A stretch of 64,000 nucleotides of DNA, from positions 558,001 through 622,000 of the forward strand of contig JAJDCD010000023.1 of assembly GCA_029261035.1 (NCBI GenBank). The letters run 5' to 3'. This DNA is from Candidatus Omnitrophota bacterium (lineage in GTDB: Bacteria; Omnitrophota; Omnitrophia; Omnitrophales; JACROU01). Shown one piece after another: positions 1 to 7,637 of this stretch. The notes under the pieces were generated by a model. It was not told the origin of the DNA, did not search any database, and was given only the letters and a program-made list of their open reading frames with translations. The translations under genes and the position numbers were made by a program. Numbering within the stretch: the first letter of the stretch is position 1; each line of letters begins with the position of its first letter.

Positions 1-135
1 CTAGCTAAAAGAAAAGCTGCTCGTATTGCTAAAAAAGCAGAAAAGAGGGCTAAAGCAAAAACTAAAGAGGCTGAAAAGGGAATGAAAGAAGCTAAAAAAG
101 ATATGAAGAGTGGTTTAAATAGTTTGTCTAAATAG
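1..135 (+). CDS. Lys/Ala-rich protein, C-terminal fragment
   Basis: Only the last 44 codons of a gene that starts upstream of the window are present; frame 1 is open from the first base to the TAG at 133-135. More than half of the residues are Lys or Ala, with Arg and Glu mixed in, which would form a long basic helix before a short GLNSLSK end. Tails like this occur on bacterial histone-like and other nucleic-acid-binding proteins, but so little remains that no family can be named. The transcript is ended by the strong hairpin 15 bases further on. Confidence 0.6.
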   Translation, partial: LAKRKAARIAKKAEKRAKAKTKEAEKGMKEAKKDMKSGLNSLSK

Positions 136-150
136 AATATTGTAATAATA

Positions 151-190
151 AAAAGGGGAGAATCTTATTTCAAGATTCTCCCCTTTTTTT
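151..190. terminator. Bidirectional Rho-independent terminator
   Basis: A perfect 16-bp stem (151-166 with 172-187) closes a five-base ATTTC loop and is flanked by an A-run on one side and a T-run on the other. It lies between two convergent genes and can serve both. Confidence 0.93.
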
Positions 191-202
191 GTTTGCAGAT
201 AA

Positions 203-1042
203 TTAGAAGCTGATACTTGTGTCAATCATGAAATAGAATTCATTATTTGGATTAACGGTATCAGATTTTGATACTTGATAAGCAAATGTTGGAGTTACAG
301 CAACGTTGAATGGGAAAGAAAAGCCAACGCCCCATGTCTGAGTCCAATAGGCTAAACCATCTTCAAATCCGATTTGATTTCCAGAATAAAAACCAAAAGT
401 GTTTGTATAAGCCAATGCAAGTCCTTCTTCTTGAAAAGGAAGTTTTTCACTGTAAGGAATAGGAACTTCAATTCCAAGATCGATCTGATGATACCAACCA
501 TCATCAATTCCCCCAGAGCCTACATCTTTGTTACCAAAATCGTAAGCACCCATATAACCAACGCTCACAGGAATTTTATCTCCGAAGATAGGAAGATCAG
601 TTCCTTCAGGAAGAGGAATGTAGTTAAGTGTAGCGCTAAATGCAAATTCATTAATGTCGCCATCACTGCTAGCATTGAAAAAATCATAATAGGTATATGT
701 GGTACCTACGTTCAACCAATCAAAAACATCCACATCAATACTTCCCCAGTAGTCTTGCTCGTCAAGAGCTTCGTTGCCACCTTCTAGAGCATAAGAACCC
801 CAAAAACCACCCGCAAAGTTAACTTTACCAATGCTTGTGCCTATGGTTGCGTAAGGTTGAGTAGCCGGACCACCAGCAAATGTATCTATACCACGAAAAA
901 CATATTTCGTTACAAAGGTATTACCCACATCAAGACTAATTTCTTGTCCTCCAACTTCAAAAGCAGAAGCATAAGGTTGGAATCCTAATAGCAATGCTAG
1001 GAAACAACCTAAAATACTGTTTCTTAAGGTTTTCTTTTTCAT
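203..1042 (-). CDS. TorF-family outer-membrane beta-barrel protein
   Basis: Predicted 279-residue secreted barrel protein. It opens with a basic MKKKTLRN segment, a hydrophobic core and an Ala-Ser-Ala cleavage region near residue 27. The mature part alternates short aromatic strands (for example YVFRGID, WGSYALEG, TYTYYDFF) with Gly/Asp-rich turns and ends in Phe, as beta-barrel assembly substrates do. The pattern resembles the TorF / TIGR02001 family, which is of unknown transport role. I chose the ATG at 1042 because AGGAG lies 7 bases before it; an upstream in-frame extension of 16 codons has no such site. It is transcribed alone and shares its terminator with the gene at the left edge. 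The substrate cannot be inferred. Confidence 0.75.
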   Translation of the reverse strand: MKKKTLRNSILGCFLALLLGFQPYASAFEVGGQEISLDVGNTFVTKYVFRGIDTFAGGPATQPYATIGTSIGKVNFAGGFWGSYALEGGNEALDEQDYWGSIDVDVFDWLNVGTTYTYYDFFNASSDGDINEFAFSATLNYIPLPEGTDLPIFGDKIPVSVGYMGAYDFGNKDVGSGGIDDGWYHQIDLGIEVPIPYSEKLPFQEEGLALAYTNTFGFYSGNQIGFEDGLAYWTQTWGVGFSFPFNVAVTPTFAYQVSKSDTVNPNNEFYFMIDTSISF

Positions 1043-1210
1043 TGATTTCTCCTGAGTTATAAATAATGTAAAAATTAACAAACACATCAATTTGTCGTCT
1101 TTTTACATTTTTGTCGTATCATTTAAGCATTATTACTTAAATTCTAAACAGATTACCAGATTATATATCAAAGTTTGTGCCAAGAAAAAAAAAATATTCC
1201 TTTAATTAGA

Positions 1211-1242
1211 ATTAGGGGTTTTCTTGCTTGAAAACCCCTAAT
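1211..1242. terminator. Hairpin downstream of the DUF378 gene
   Basis: A 13-bp stem (1211-1223 with 1230-1242) with a six-base TTGCTT loop lies 19 bases past the stop of the minus-strand gene at 1262. A T-run follows only about 15 bases later on that strand, so it is a terminator with a weak tail or a transcript-end stabilising hairpin. Confidence 0.6.
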
Positions 1243-1261
1243 GTACTAATGAGGAAGGAGC

Positions 1262-1480
1262 TTATGCGCTTTTTTTAACGCAAGGGCAGCATTTAAAGAT
1301 CGAAACAATCAAAAGCAGGCCGGCAACACCAATAAGGGTATAGACGACGGTTGAAGCAGTTGTGGCTTCTCCAAGAGCTTTAGAAACCAGGTTGACATCG
1401 AATAAGGCTACTAAGCCCCAGTTCAGTGCTCCTAATCCACCCAATAATGTAATGATCTTACAGACAATACATTTTTTCAT
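1262..1480 (-). CDS. DUF378 small membrane protein
   Basis: A 72-residue protein with two membrane segments (about residues 8-29 and 44-62). The first carries the family signature GALNWGLVALF followed by a D-V-N-L-V turn, which is what identifies DUF378 (PF04070). Cysteines sit at both ends (CIVCK near the start, CCPC near the end), giving an unusually Cys-rich version that could bind metal or form disulfides. The function of the family is unknown. An AGGGGC site lies 6 bases before the ATG. The next gene upstream on the same strand, also a small membrane protein, is 46 bases away, so the two may be cotranscribed. Confidence 0.82.
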   Translation of the reverse strand: MKKCIVCKIITLLGGLGALNWGLVALFDVNLVSKALGEATTASTVVYTLIGVAGLLLIVSIFKCCPCVKKSA

Positions 1481-1526
1481 GTTGAGCCCCTTTTTTGTTA
1501 TAGAGCCATTGGTTTCGACTCTATTG

Positions 1527-1934
1527 TTAAGATTTATGCAATAAACCTACAACGGCACCTGCAACAATCATCTGAACCATTCCTCCTAAAAACCAATAAA
1601 TACATAAAATTGCTGGAATTGGAAGTACGGCGTACCAGGTTAATGAAGATAATGAGGATATTAATATTCCGATTAAAAACCCAAACTTAATACCTTGTCC
1701 AAGGCCTGCTTTTCCAGGATCGTAGCCTTTGCTATAGATAATCACAAAAACGGGGGCGAAAATGACATAACCGACCCACATGAGCCACATTAAAGACTGC
1801 ATTTCAGCCTCAGGACGCCAAACAGCTGCTGTTTGTTGATAGATATCTTTTAGTAGAATTCCGTGAAGAACAAAATCTAGAATGAAGAAGACGATGAAGA
1901 CGGCAATGCTTGCTATTAGACATTGTTTTTTCAT
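1527..1934 (-). CDS. Conserved four-helix membrane protein
   Basis: A 135-residue protein with four predicted membrane segments (roughly residues 7-28, 48-68, 82-101 and 109-132). A short polar loop after the first helix carries WRPEAEM, a motif I have seen in similarly sized uncharacterised membrane proteins, but I cannot give a family name. The start at 1934 is supported by a near-perfect AAGGAGGT 7 bases upstream; the reading frame extends 23 codons further without a comparable site. It precedes the DUF378 gene on the same strand. The function is unknown. Confidence 0.7.
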   Translation of the reverse strand: MKKQCLIASIAVFIVFFILDFVLHGILLKDIYQQTAAVWRPEAEMQSLMWLMWVGYVIFAPVFVIIYSKGYDPGKAGLGQGIKFGFLIGILISSLSSLTWYAVLPIPAILCIYWFLGGMVQMIVAGAVVGLLHKS

Positions 1935-2121
1935 GTAAGCACCTCCTTGTTCGAAACTTTTTGAAATGAAACAAACCGTTATCATATATGCATATAAGTA
2001 CAATTTATAGGAATGACATTAGCGGATTATGAGACTATTTTCAAGTACTTTCGGTTTATCTCAAATGACGACTTGATTCATATCTAAAGTTTCTATTTGG
2101 CTTTCCTCAGTTGGGTACCTA

Positions 2122-2149
2122 GTGTGCGGGGTCTTTAGACCTGGCACAC
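2122..2149. repeat. Hairpin of the CTTTA-GCCTGGCAC type
   Basis: GTGTGC at 2122-2127 pairs with GCACAC at 2144-2149, and GGTC with GACC around a TTTA loop, leaving one mismatch and one wobble. The right half resembles the perfect palindrome at 47534-47563 (both contain CTTTA followed by GCCTGGCAC or ACCTGGCAC), so the two are probably copies of one dispersed palindromic repeat. Confidence 0.55.
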
Positions 2150-2235
2150 ACAAAAACTTTATTGCCCAATGTTTGTTACAGGTTGCAAAACAAGTACTTA
2201 TGAATTAAATATCTTTTAAATTATATTATCAATCC

Positions 2236-2263
2236 TTGACAACTATCTTATCTTATTTAATAT
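2236..2263 (+). promoter_or_regulatory. Probable topA promoter
   Basis: A consensus TTGACA at 2236-2241 and TAATAT at 2258-2263, 16 bases apart, would start transcription about 60 bases before the topA ATG. The leader contains AAGGAT 8 bases before the start codon. Confidence 0.65.
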
Positions 2264-2331
2264 ACGTTAACAGCTAGGGCAGACTATATATAGCAGCAAG
2301 TAGCTAATACTAAATATACAAAGGATTTATT

Positions 2332-4932
2332 ATGGCTCAAAATAATTTAAAAGGGCTCGTGATTGTAGAATCTCCAACAAAGGTTAAGAAAATTGGAGGT
2401 TTTCTTTCAAAAGATTATAAGGTTATGGCTTGTGTTGGCCATGTTCGAGATCTTCCTGCCAATTCGACAGAAGTTCCTGCAGATGTGAAAAAAGAATCAT
2501 GGGCTTCATTAGGGGTTAATGTAGATAAGGACTTTGAACCTCTTTATGTGGTTCCTAAGGCAAAGAAAAAGGTTATCAAGGATCTTAAAGATGCGGCCAA
2601 AAATGCGGCAGAGCTTATAATCGCGACGGACGAAGACCGAGAAGGAGAAAGTATTGGTTGGCATTTGGTAGAGATTCTAAACCCTAAAGTGCCCGTCAAA
2701 CGGATGGTATTTTCGGAAATCACGAAAGAGGCTATTCAGGAAGCTATTCAGAATCCGAGAGAGATTAATCAAAATTTAGTTAATGCTCAGGAAACCAGAA
2801 GAGTTTTAGACCGTCTTTTCGGGTATACGCTGAGTCCCTTATTATGGAAAAAGGTGGCTCGTGGATTATCTGCAGGACGTGTTCAATCTGTTGCCACTCG
2901 TTTACTCGTGCTTCGAGAGTTAGAAAGAATGGCTTTTAAAAGTGGACAGTATTGGGATTTGAAAGCAGAACTTGCTACAGAGAAAGATGAAAGGTTTACA
3001 GCGAAGTTAAATAAACTTAAAGGAACAAAAGTTGCCTCTGGAAAAGATTTTGACGAATCAACAGGTAAGCTAAAAAAAGACGCAAAGGTGCTCTTGTTGT
3101 CAGAGGAAGATGCTGTAAGTTTACGGGATAAAATAGTAGGACAACCTTGGGTTGTTTCTAAGATTGAAGAGAGAAAACAAACTAGAAAACCTTATGCTCC
3201 ATTTACAACGAGTAGCCTTCAGCAAGAATCAAATCGCAAACTGGGTTTTACAGCTAGGCAGACCATGCAAATTGCACAAGGGTTGTATGAAAATGGGCAC
3301 ATTACTTATATGAGAACCGATAGCACTAATTTGTCCAAGGAAGCTTTAAGCGCAACAAGAAAAAGAGTTGAAGAAAAATATGGAAAAGAATACCTATCAC
3401 CGGAACCTCGTCAATTTACAAAAAAATCTAAGGGAGCTCAAGAAGCGCATGAAGCTATTCGTCCTGCAGGTGGAGAAATGAAGACGTCAGAAGAGTTAGG
3501 TCTTTCAGGTCCGGGACATAAACTCTATTCTTTGATTTGGAAGAGAACCATGGCAACTCAGATGGCCGAAGCCAAATTGCGTTTTCAGACGGTGACGATT
3601 TCAGTTGATGATGCGGAGTTTAGAGCTGTGGGTAAGAGAGTGGATTTCCCTGGTTTTTTCAGAGCTTATGTTGAAGGGGTGGATGATCCTGAGGCGGCTT
3701 TGGACGATCAAGAAGAAAATTTACCTCATTTAGAAGAAAAACAATCTGTAGATTGTAAGGATTTGGAGTCTTTGGTGCATGAAACAAAACCACCCGCTCG
3801 ATATACAGAAGCTACTCTTGTGAAAGGGTTGGAAGAAGACGGGATTGGGAGGCCTAGTACTTACGCATCTATTATTGGGACGATTCAGGATCGAGGGTAT
3901 GTTGTTAAAGTGGGAACTCAGTTAGTTCCAACGTTTACAGCGATTGCTGTTAACCAACTTTTAGAACGAAACTTTTCTCGCCTGGTTGATTTTAGTTTTA
4001 CAGCAGAGATGGAAAAATATTTAGATGACATTGCTTCGGGAGATCGGGATCGGTTACAGTATCTTCAAGATTTTTATTCTGGAGCAGAAGGGCTTGCAGA
4101 ACAAGTTAAAACTAAAGAGGCTTCTATTGACGCTAGAGAAACTTGCACGCTGAAGTTGGCAGGGCTTGATACAGATATTCGTGTTGGACGTTATGGACCT
4201 TTTTTTGAGAAAGAAGAAGCGGGAGAAAAAATAACGGCTTCTATTCCTCCAAATATTGCGCCTGCTGATTTAGATAATGATATGATTGAAAAATTGTTGT
4301 ATGAAAAAAAGCAAGGCCCAACCTCCTTAGGAGAGCATCCGGAAACATCCTTACCTGTTTATGTTTTACGAGGCCCCTTTGGTCCTTATGTTCAAATGGG
4401 GGATGTTACAGAAGAAAATAAAAAACCTAAAAGAACCAGCATTCCTAAAAACCGAGAGCCGGAATCTGTGGATATGGAAATTGCCATAGCTTTGCTAGGT
4501 CTTCCTAAAAAATTGGGAGAACATCCCGAAACAGGTAAAGTGGTGAATGCGGCGATTGGACGTTATGGTCCTTATGTGACGCATAATGGAGTCTTTAAGT
4601 CGTTAGGAAAAGATTATGATGTTTTGACTGTTGATTTGGACACAGCTGTTGAGTTGTTAAAGCAAGCTAAATCCAGAGCTACAGCCACTCCGATCAAAGA
4701 GTTAGGGAAGCATCCTGATGATGAACAGCTTGTTGCTATTTACGATGGACGTTATGGCCCCTATGTGAAGCATGGAAAAATAAATGCGACCATTCCAAAA
4801 GGATATGAGATTGACCAGGTTTCATTAGAAGAAGCAGTTCAGTGGGTGAATGATAAAGCAGCTCAAAAAGGTGGTAAGAAGAAAGTTGCTAAGAAGAAAA
4901 AAGCAGCTAAGAAGAAAAGAAAAAAAGAATAA
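2332..4932 (+). CDS. topA: DNA topoisomerase I
   Basis: Type IA topoisomerase of 866 residues; relaxes negative supercoils by passing one strand through a transient 5-prime phosphotyrosine break. The Toprim domain begins at residue 8 (LVIVESPTK) and has the acidic DEDREGE metal site at residues 100-106. The catalytic tyrosine is Tyr326 in ITYMRTDST, and the helical region contains GLSAGRVQSVATRL. The C terminus does not show Cys4 zinc ribbons; instead it has four copies of a repeat centred on GRYGPY or GPFGPY (about residues 620, 685, 743 and 805) and ends in a Lys-rich tail. That architecture is known from several phyla including planctomycetes. The basic tail probably helps DNA binding. It is monocistronic with its own promoter. 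Confidence 0.98.
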   Translation: MAQNNLKGLVIVESPTKVKKIGGFLSKDYKVMACVGHVRDLPANSTEVPADVKKESWASLGVNVDKDFEPLYVVPKAKKKVIKDLKDAAKNAAELIIATDEDREGESIGWHLVEILNPKVPVKRMVFSEITKEAIQEAIQNPREINQNLVNAQETRRVLDRLFGYTLSPLLWKKVARGLSAGRVQSVATRLLVLRELERMAFKSGQYWDLKAELATEKDERFTAKLNKLKGTKVASGKDFDESTGKLKKDAKVLLLSEEDAVSLRDKIVGQPWVVSKIEERKQTRKPYAPFTTSSLQQESNRKLGFTARQTMQIAQGLYENGHITYMRTDSTNLSKEALSATRKRVEEKYGKEYLSPEPRQFTKKSKGAQEAHEAIRPAGGEMKTSEELGLSGPGHKLYSLIWKRTMATQMAEAKLRFQTVTISVDDAEFRAVGKRVDFPGFFRAYVEGVDDPEAALDDQEENLPHLEEKQSVDCKDLESLVHETKPPARYTEATLVKGLEEDGIGRPSTYASIIGTIQDRGYVVKVGTQLVPTFTAIAVNQLLERNFSRLVDFSFTAEMEKYLDDIASGDRDRLQYLQDFYSGAEGLAEQVKTKEASIDARETCTLKLAGLDTDIRVGRYGPFFEKEEAGEKITASIPPNIAPADLDNDMIEKLLYEKKQGPTSLGEHPETSLPVYVLRGPFGPYVQMGDVTEENKKPKRTSIPKNREPESVDMEIAIALLGLPKKLGEHPETGKVVNAAIGRYGPYVTHNGVFKSLGKDYDVLTVDLDTAVELLKQAKSRATATPIKELGKHPDDEQLVAIYDGRYGPYVKHGKINATIPKGYEIDQVSLEEAVQWVNDKAAQKGGKKKVAKKKKAAKKKRKKE

Positions 4933-4992
4933 AATATCTTGTTATAATATGTGCTTGTTTATTCAATTAAATGAAACAGAAGGAAGTAAGCA

Positions 4993-5112
4993 ATGAAAAA
5001 AGTAATATTTGTTGTTCTTTGTTTGGTTGTTCTTTCCTCTTTTTATGGATGTGAAACAGTTAAAGGAGTAGGTAAAGACATTACCAGTCTTGGCGAAGCT
5101 ATGAGTGGCTAG
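4993..5112 (+). CDS. Entericidin-like small lipoprotein
   Basis: A 39-residue product with a hydrophobic signal (about residues 3-18) and a lipobox-like FYGC, so Cys20 should be lipidated. The mature part reads CETVKGVGKDITSLGEAMSG, which matches the entericidin EcnA/EcnB pattern of a short amphipathic G-x-G-x-D-I segment. Entericidins are small envelope lipoproteins; in enterobacteria they are linked to stress-induced lysis, but no partner antidote gene is seen here. A purine-rich AGAAGGAAG lies just upstream of the ATG, and a terminator follows at 5131. Confidence 0.85.
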   Translation: MKKVIFVVLCLVVLSSFYGCETVKGVGKDITSLGEAMSG

Positions 5113-5130
5113 TCGAACCTGCATTGTTTT

Positions 5131-5166
5131 GAGGGTAAAAAAATTTTCTACCCTCATTTTGTTTTT
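5131..5166 (+). terminator. Rho-independent terminator
   Basis: GAGGGTA at 5131-5137 pairs with TACCCTC at 5149-5155, an A/T tract can extend the stem inwards, and a T-rich tail follows. It ends the entericidin-like transcript. Confidence 0.85.
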
Positions 5167-5183
5167 AAAAAGGATTAGGAACT

Positions 5184-5411
5184 ATGGAAACAAAGAGAAG
5201 AAGTATAGTTAAGGCAATTAGTTGGCGGTTTTTTGCTACATTTATTACTGCTGTGATTGTTTGGGCTTTAACGGGGGAGTTAAAGTTTGCTGCAACAGTA
5301 GGCTTATTGGATACGGTTTTTAAACTCTTCATTTATTTTTTCCATGAAAGAATTTGGCTTAGAATTCCTTTTGGACGCGAAGTGTCCAAACCTCCAGAAT
5401 ACGAAATCTAA
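5184..5411 (+). CDS. DUF2061 membrane protein
   Basis: A 75-residue protein with two membrane segments (about residues 15-30 and 35-53). The family landmarks are all present: the basic N terminus, SWRFFAT, the T-x-x-L-D-T turn and the FHERIWLRIPFG end. DUF2061 (PF09834) proteins are small inner-membrane proteins of unknown function, sometimes found next to sulfur-assimilation genes; no such gene adjoins it here. An AGGATTAGGA stretch lies just before the ATG. It converges with the lipoprotein gene at 5429. Confidence 0.88.
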   Translation: METKRRSIVKAISWRFFATFITAVIVWALTGELKFAATVGLLDTVFKLFIYFFHERIWLRIPFGREVSKPPEYEI

Positions 5412-5428
5412 ATAAAACTAGCCGGTAT

Positions 5429-5920
5429 TTATTTTATAAAGGAATTTTTCTTGGAAGAATTTTTGCTGACGGTTTCTTCGAGTAGGTCTAAATCATTGAG
5501 AAGCAGAAAATAGCCAATATGCATTTCTCCATTAGAGAGTCTTACATAGTGGGGTTTTCCACTGGTAGATCTCCAAATATGATCTCTCATAAATTCTCGA
5601 GCGGTTTGGCCTTCCTCATAGCGATTTTCTAGAAGCCACATTCCGCCATCGTAGGCATCTCCTGATGTGTAGACATCTCCATCACGAAAAAATTGATACT
5701 CTGTCTTTTTCAAGACGCGTCTTAATAGGAAGAGACACTTGTCTCTTTCGCTTTGACTGCTTTTCAAAAAGAGTTTGTATGCTTGGGTGTTCTCTAGAGG
5801 TGTTTCTCCAAGGTAAACAACAGTTCCGTCAGGGGAAACCCCTTGAAGGTAGGTAGAACAACTTGTGAATAGAAGACACAATATAAGTAGAGGTTGAATT
5901 ATTAAAGAATATTTATTCAT
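5429..5920 (-). CDS. Lipoprotein, DUF5329-like
   Basis: A 163-residue lipoprotein precursor: hydrophobic signal at residues 5-20, then Cys21 in the sequence LLFTSC. The mature part has ERDKCLFLLRRVLKKT, an FFRDGDVY strand, a predicted helix and STSGKPHYVRLSNGE. That order matches my recollection of DUF5329 proteins (a helix ending in FIRNGxxY, then SGKPY), an uncharacterised periplasmic family. The ribosome-binding site is weak (GCGAGA about 8 bases before the ATG). It converges with DUF2061 with only 17 bases between stops. Confidence 0.6.
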   Translation of the reverse strand: MNKYSLIIQPLLILCLLFTSCSTYLQGVSPDGTVVYLGETPLENTQAYKLFLKSSQSERDKCLFLLRRVLKKTEYQFFRDGDVYTSGDAYDGGMWLLENRYEEGQTAREFMRDHIWRSTSGKPHYVRLSNGEMHIGYFLLLNDLDLLEETVSKNSSKKNSFIK

Positions 5921-6035
5921 AAGTAATCTCGCTTTAAATAGTTTTGTCCTGGATTAATATATCGGCAAAGAACAGGTAAATATTAAGGAAGTTTTTTTGA
6001 TATGAAGCTATATTGAGGAGAGGCTATAGTCTGAA

Positions 6036-6914
6036 TTATTTTAGGCCAGCTTTCTTATAAATTTCTGTGATAGGCTTTTCTTTGTTGAGGGTGTAGAAAT
6101 GAATGCCGGGCACTCCATGAGCAAGAAGATCTTGGCATTGTTTGGCTGCAAAATCGATTCCGAATTTTTCTATAGAATCATTGTCATCTCCGTATTCATC
6201 TAACTTGTCTTGTAAATTTTTAGGTATTTTAGAACCACACATCTTTGCAAATCGTTGGATTTGTTTTCCGTTGGTTACAGGGATAAGACCTGGAATAATG
6301 GGTTGGGTGATTCCTAAAGCTCTTACTTTTTCTTCAAAGGCATAAAAATCATTATTATCAAAAAAAAGCTGTGTCGTGATGATGTCGCTTCCGGCATCCA
6401 TCTTAATTTTTAAATTATTCAAGTCTGTTGTTAAATCGGAGCATTCAATATGGCCTTCGGGGTAACCCGCGACGATTAAACAAAAGTAATCTTTGAAGTC
6501 GGGGTGTTGACGAATAAAAGATACAAGCTCATTGGCATACTGAAAACCGTTTTCTATTTTTTCGGGTTCAGAGCCATCTTGGGGCGCATCCCCTCTAAGG
6601 GCTACGATGTTTTCTACTTCTTTTTCTTTTAGCTCATATAAAAGCTCTTCCATTTGTTTTTTATCATGAGCAATACAAGTAAGATGAGAAGCTACTTCTA
6701 GCTGAAAGTCTTTTTTTATTTTTTCTATAATTTCGAAAGTGTTTGTGCGAGTGCTTCCCATAGCTCCATACGTACAGGTGACGTAGGAAGGTTCTAACGT
6801 TTTGAGAGCTTTAATCGTTTCAAAGAGTTTCTCAGAGGCCTCAGGGGTCTTTGGAGGAAAAAACTCGAACGAGAAAACAGGTTTATCTTGTGTGTAAAAT
6901 TCGGATACCTTCAT
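6036..6914 (-). CDS. metF: Methylenetetrahydrofolate reductase
   Basis: FAD-dependent reductase of 292 residues that converts 5,10-methylene- to 5-methyl-tetrahydrofolate for methionine synthesis and one-carbon metabolism. The N-terminal FSFEFFPPKTPEA contains the catalytic Glu of the TIM-barrel family. SYVTCTYGAMGSTR, IVALRGDAP and DIITTQLFFDN follow in the usual order. The length is typical of bacterial MetF. I start it at the ATG at 6914; the frame runs 53 codons further back, but that stretch overlaps the divergent gene and is not MetF-like. No ribosome-binding site precedes the ATG, and a promoter places transcription start at or near it, so the message may be leaderless. Confidence 0.96.
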   Translation of the reverse strand: MKVSEFYTQDKPVFSFEFFPPKTPEASEKLFETIKALKTLEPSYVTCTYGAMGSTRTNTFEIIEKIKKDFQLEVASHLTCIAHDKKQMEELLYELKEKEVENIVALRGDAPQDGSEPEKIENGFQYANELVSFIRQHPDFKDYFCLIVAGYPEGHIECSDLTTDLNNLKIKMDAGSDIITTQLFFDNNDFYAFEEKVRALGITQPIIPGLIPVTNGKQIQRFAKMCGSKIPKNLQDKLDEYGDDNDSIEKFGIDFAAKQCQDLLAHGVPGIHFYTLNKEKPITEIYKKAGLK

Positions 6915-6922
6915 AAGGAGAT

Positions 6923-6950
6923 ATATAATAAACGATTTCTCGAGAATCAA
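6923..6950 (-). promoter_or_regulatory. Candidate leaderless metF promoter
   Basis: On the minus strand TTGATT (6945-6950) and TTATAT (6923-6928) are 16 bases apart. Only eight bases separate the -10 box from the metF ATG, which puts the expected start point on or within a base or two of the A of ATG. Confidence 0.55.
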
Positions 6951-6971
6951 AAAGCATAAATTTAGTTTATT

Positions 6972-6980
6972 TGCTATAAT
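6972..6980 (+). promoter_or_regulatory. Extended -10 promoter of the Cys-rich protein gene
   Basis: TGCTATAAT at 6972-6980 is a perfect extended -10 element. Transcription would start near 6987, immediately before the TAAGGAG ribosome-binding site of the gene at 7000. No good -35 box is present. It lies within 25 bases of the divergent metF promoter. Confidence 0.6.
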
Positions 6981-6999
6981 TGTGTTGTAAGGAGTTTTT

Positions 7000-7413
7000 G
7001 TGAACCGATGGGTTAAATCATTTCTTTTGACAGGGCTTTTAACGGCTGTTTGCTTTTCCTTAAACTTTTGCACTCTTCAAAGTGCATTTGCTGTAGGAGA
7101 GGCATCTTCGTGCCACGGTGTGTCTAAGTCTCAAGTGGAACAGGTTAGCTGTCATGGGTCTCAAGAGAAGTCTGATTTTCCTATTCAAAAATTAGAATGC
7201 TGTTTTGATTCTATAAAAGTAGAGTCGGGCTCATTTCAGAGCCGTTCTGATTTTTATCTCGATTTATTTGATTCTTTATTGCTTCCTTATCCTATTCAAA
7301 TTCCTCAAGAAGTAAAACCGCTATTTGAGCACACACATAATTTCTCTTCTTTTATTGTTTCAAATGTTGTTAATCATACGTTTGCCTTGCGGGCACCTCC
7401 TGTAGTTCGATAA
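7000..7413 (+). CDS. Secreted His/Cys protein ending RAPPVVR
   Basis: A 137-residue product starting at a GTG five bases after AAGGAG. Residues 5-32 form a signal segment ending in SAFA. The mature part has six cysteines or histidines in the pattern SSCHG, VSCHG and LECCFD, and a conserved-looking C-terminal ALRAPPVV. Cys/His-containing periplasmic proteins ending in R-x-P-P are frequent in copper and other metal-handling loci (DUF2946-like), and the gene at 17608 has a comparable design. I infer a metal-related periplasmic role, without proof. It is followed after 53 bases by the 42-residue Cys peptide gene, likely in the same transcript. Confidence 0.6.
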   Translation: MNRWVKSFLLTGLLTAVCFSLNFCTLQSAFAVGEASSCHGVSKSQVEQVSCHGSQEKSDFPIQKLECCFDSIKVESGSFQSRSDFYLDLFDSLLLPYPIQIPQEVKPLFEHTHNFSSFIVSNVVNHTFALRAPPVVR

Positions 7414-7466
7414 AACTAAATTGTTCTGTTTTTAAATTTAAATTATTGAATTCAAAGGAGTGTGTT

Positions 7467-7595
7467 ATGAATAAAATTAATTTGTTATTTTCAATGATGT
7501 TAGTTGCTGTAGTGGTATTCACAGCAACAAATGCATTTGCGAATGCATGTTGTGCTGCAGTTGTTTGTTGCGCGCCACAAGCAGCTTGTTGCTAA
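7467..7595 (+). CDS. Secreted cysteine-rich mini-peptide
   Basis: A 42-codon gene too small for most gene finders. AAAGGAG lies 6 bases before the ATG and a textbook terminator follows, which together make it credible. Residues 4-25 form a signal peptide ending in NAFA. The predicted mature peptide is NACCAAVVCCAPQAACC: 17 residues with three CC pairs and otherwise mostly Ala and Val. Possible roles are metal binding, a disulfide-linked envelope component, or a modified peptide; no modification enzyme adjoins. I recognise no family. Confidence 0.7.
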   Translation: MNKINLLFSMMLVAVVVFTATNAFANACCAAVVCCAPQAACC

Positions 7596-7600
7596 ACACC

Positions 7601-7632
7601 AAGGGCCAGGATTTATTCCTGGCCCTTTTTTT
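7601..7632 (+). terminator. Rho-independent terminator
   Basis: An 11-bp stem (7601-7611 with 7617-7627) built on GGGCCAGGA, with a TTTAT loop and a run of T. It ends the Cys-peptide transcript. Confidence 0.93.
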
Positions 7633-7637
7633 AAAGA

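Larger units (their letters stand above)
1935..2331. other. Intergenic region between divergent genes
   Basis: This is 397 bases without a credible gene. It holds a repeat-family hairpin at 2122-2149 and the topA promoter at 2236-2263, described separately. The rest is AT-rich and I see no further structure. The promoter of the minus-strand membrane-protein gene must lie in its left part but shows no clear boxes. Confidence 0.6.

Noticed and set aside
374-787. 137-codon open frame on the plus strand
   Set aside because: It lies wholly antisense to the outer-membrane barrel gene, lacks a ribosome-binding site and has no protein-like composition.
6915-7073. 53-codon N-terminal extension of metF
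   Set aside because: It overlaps the divergent gene and its promoter, has no family similarity, and MetF proteins begin at the chosen Met.
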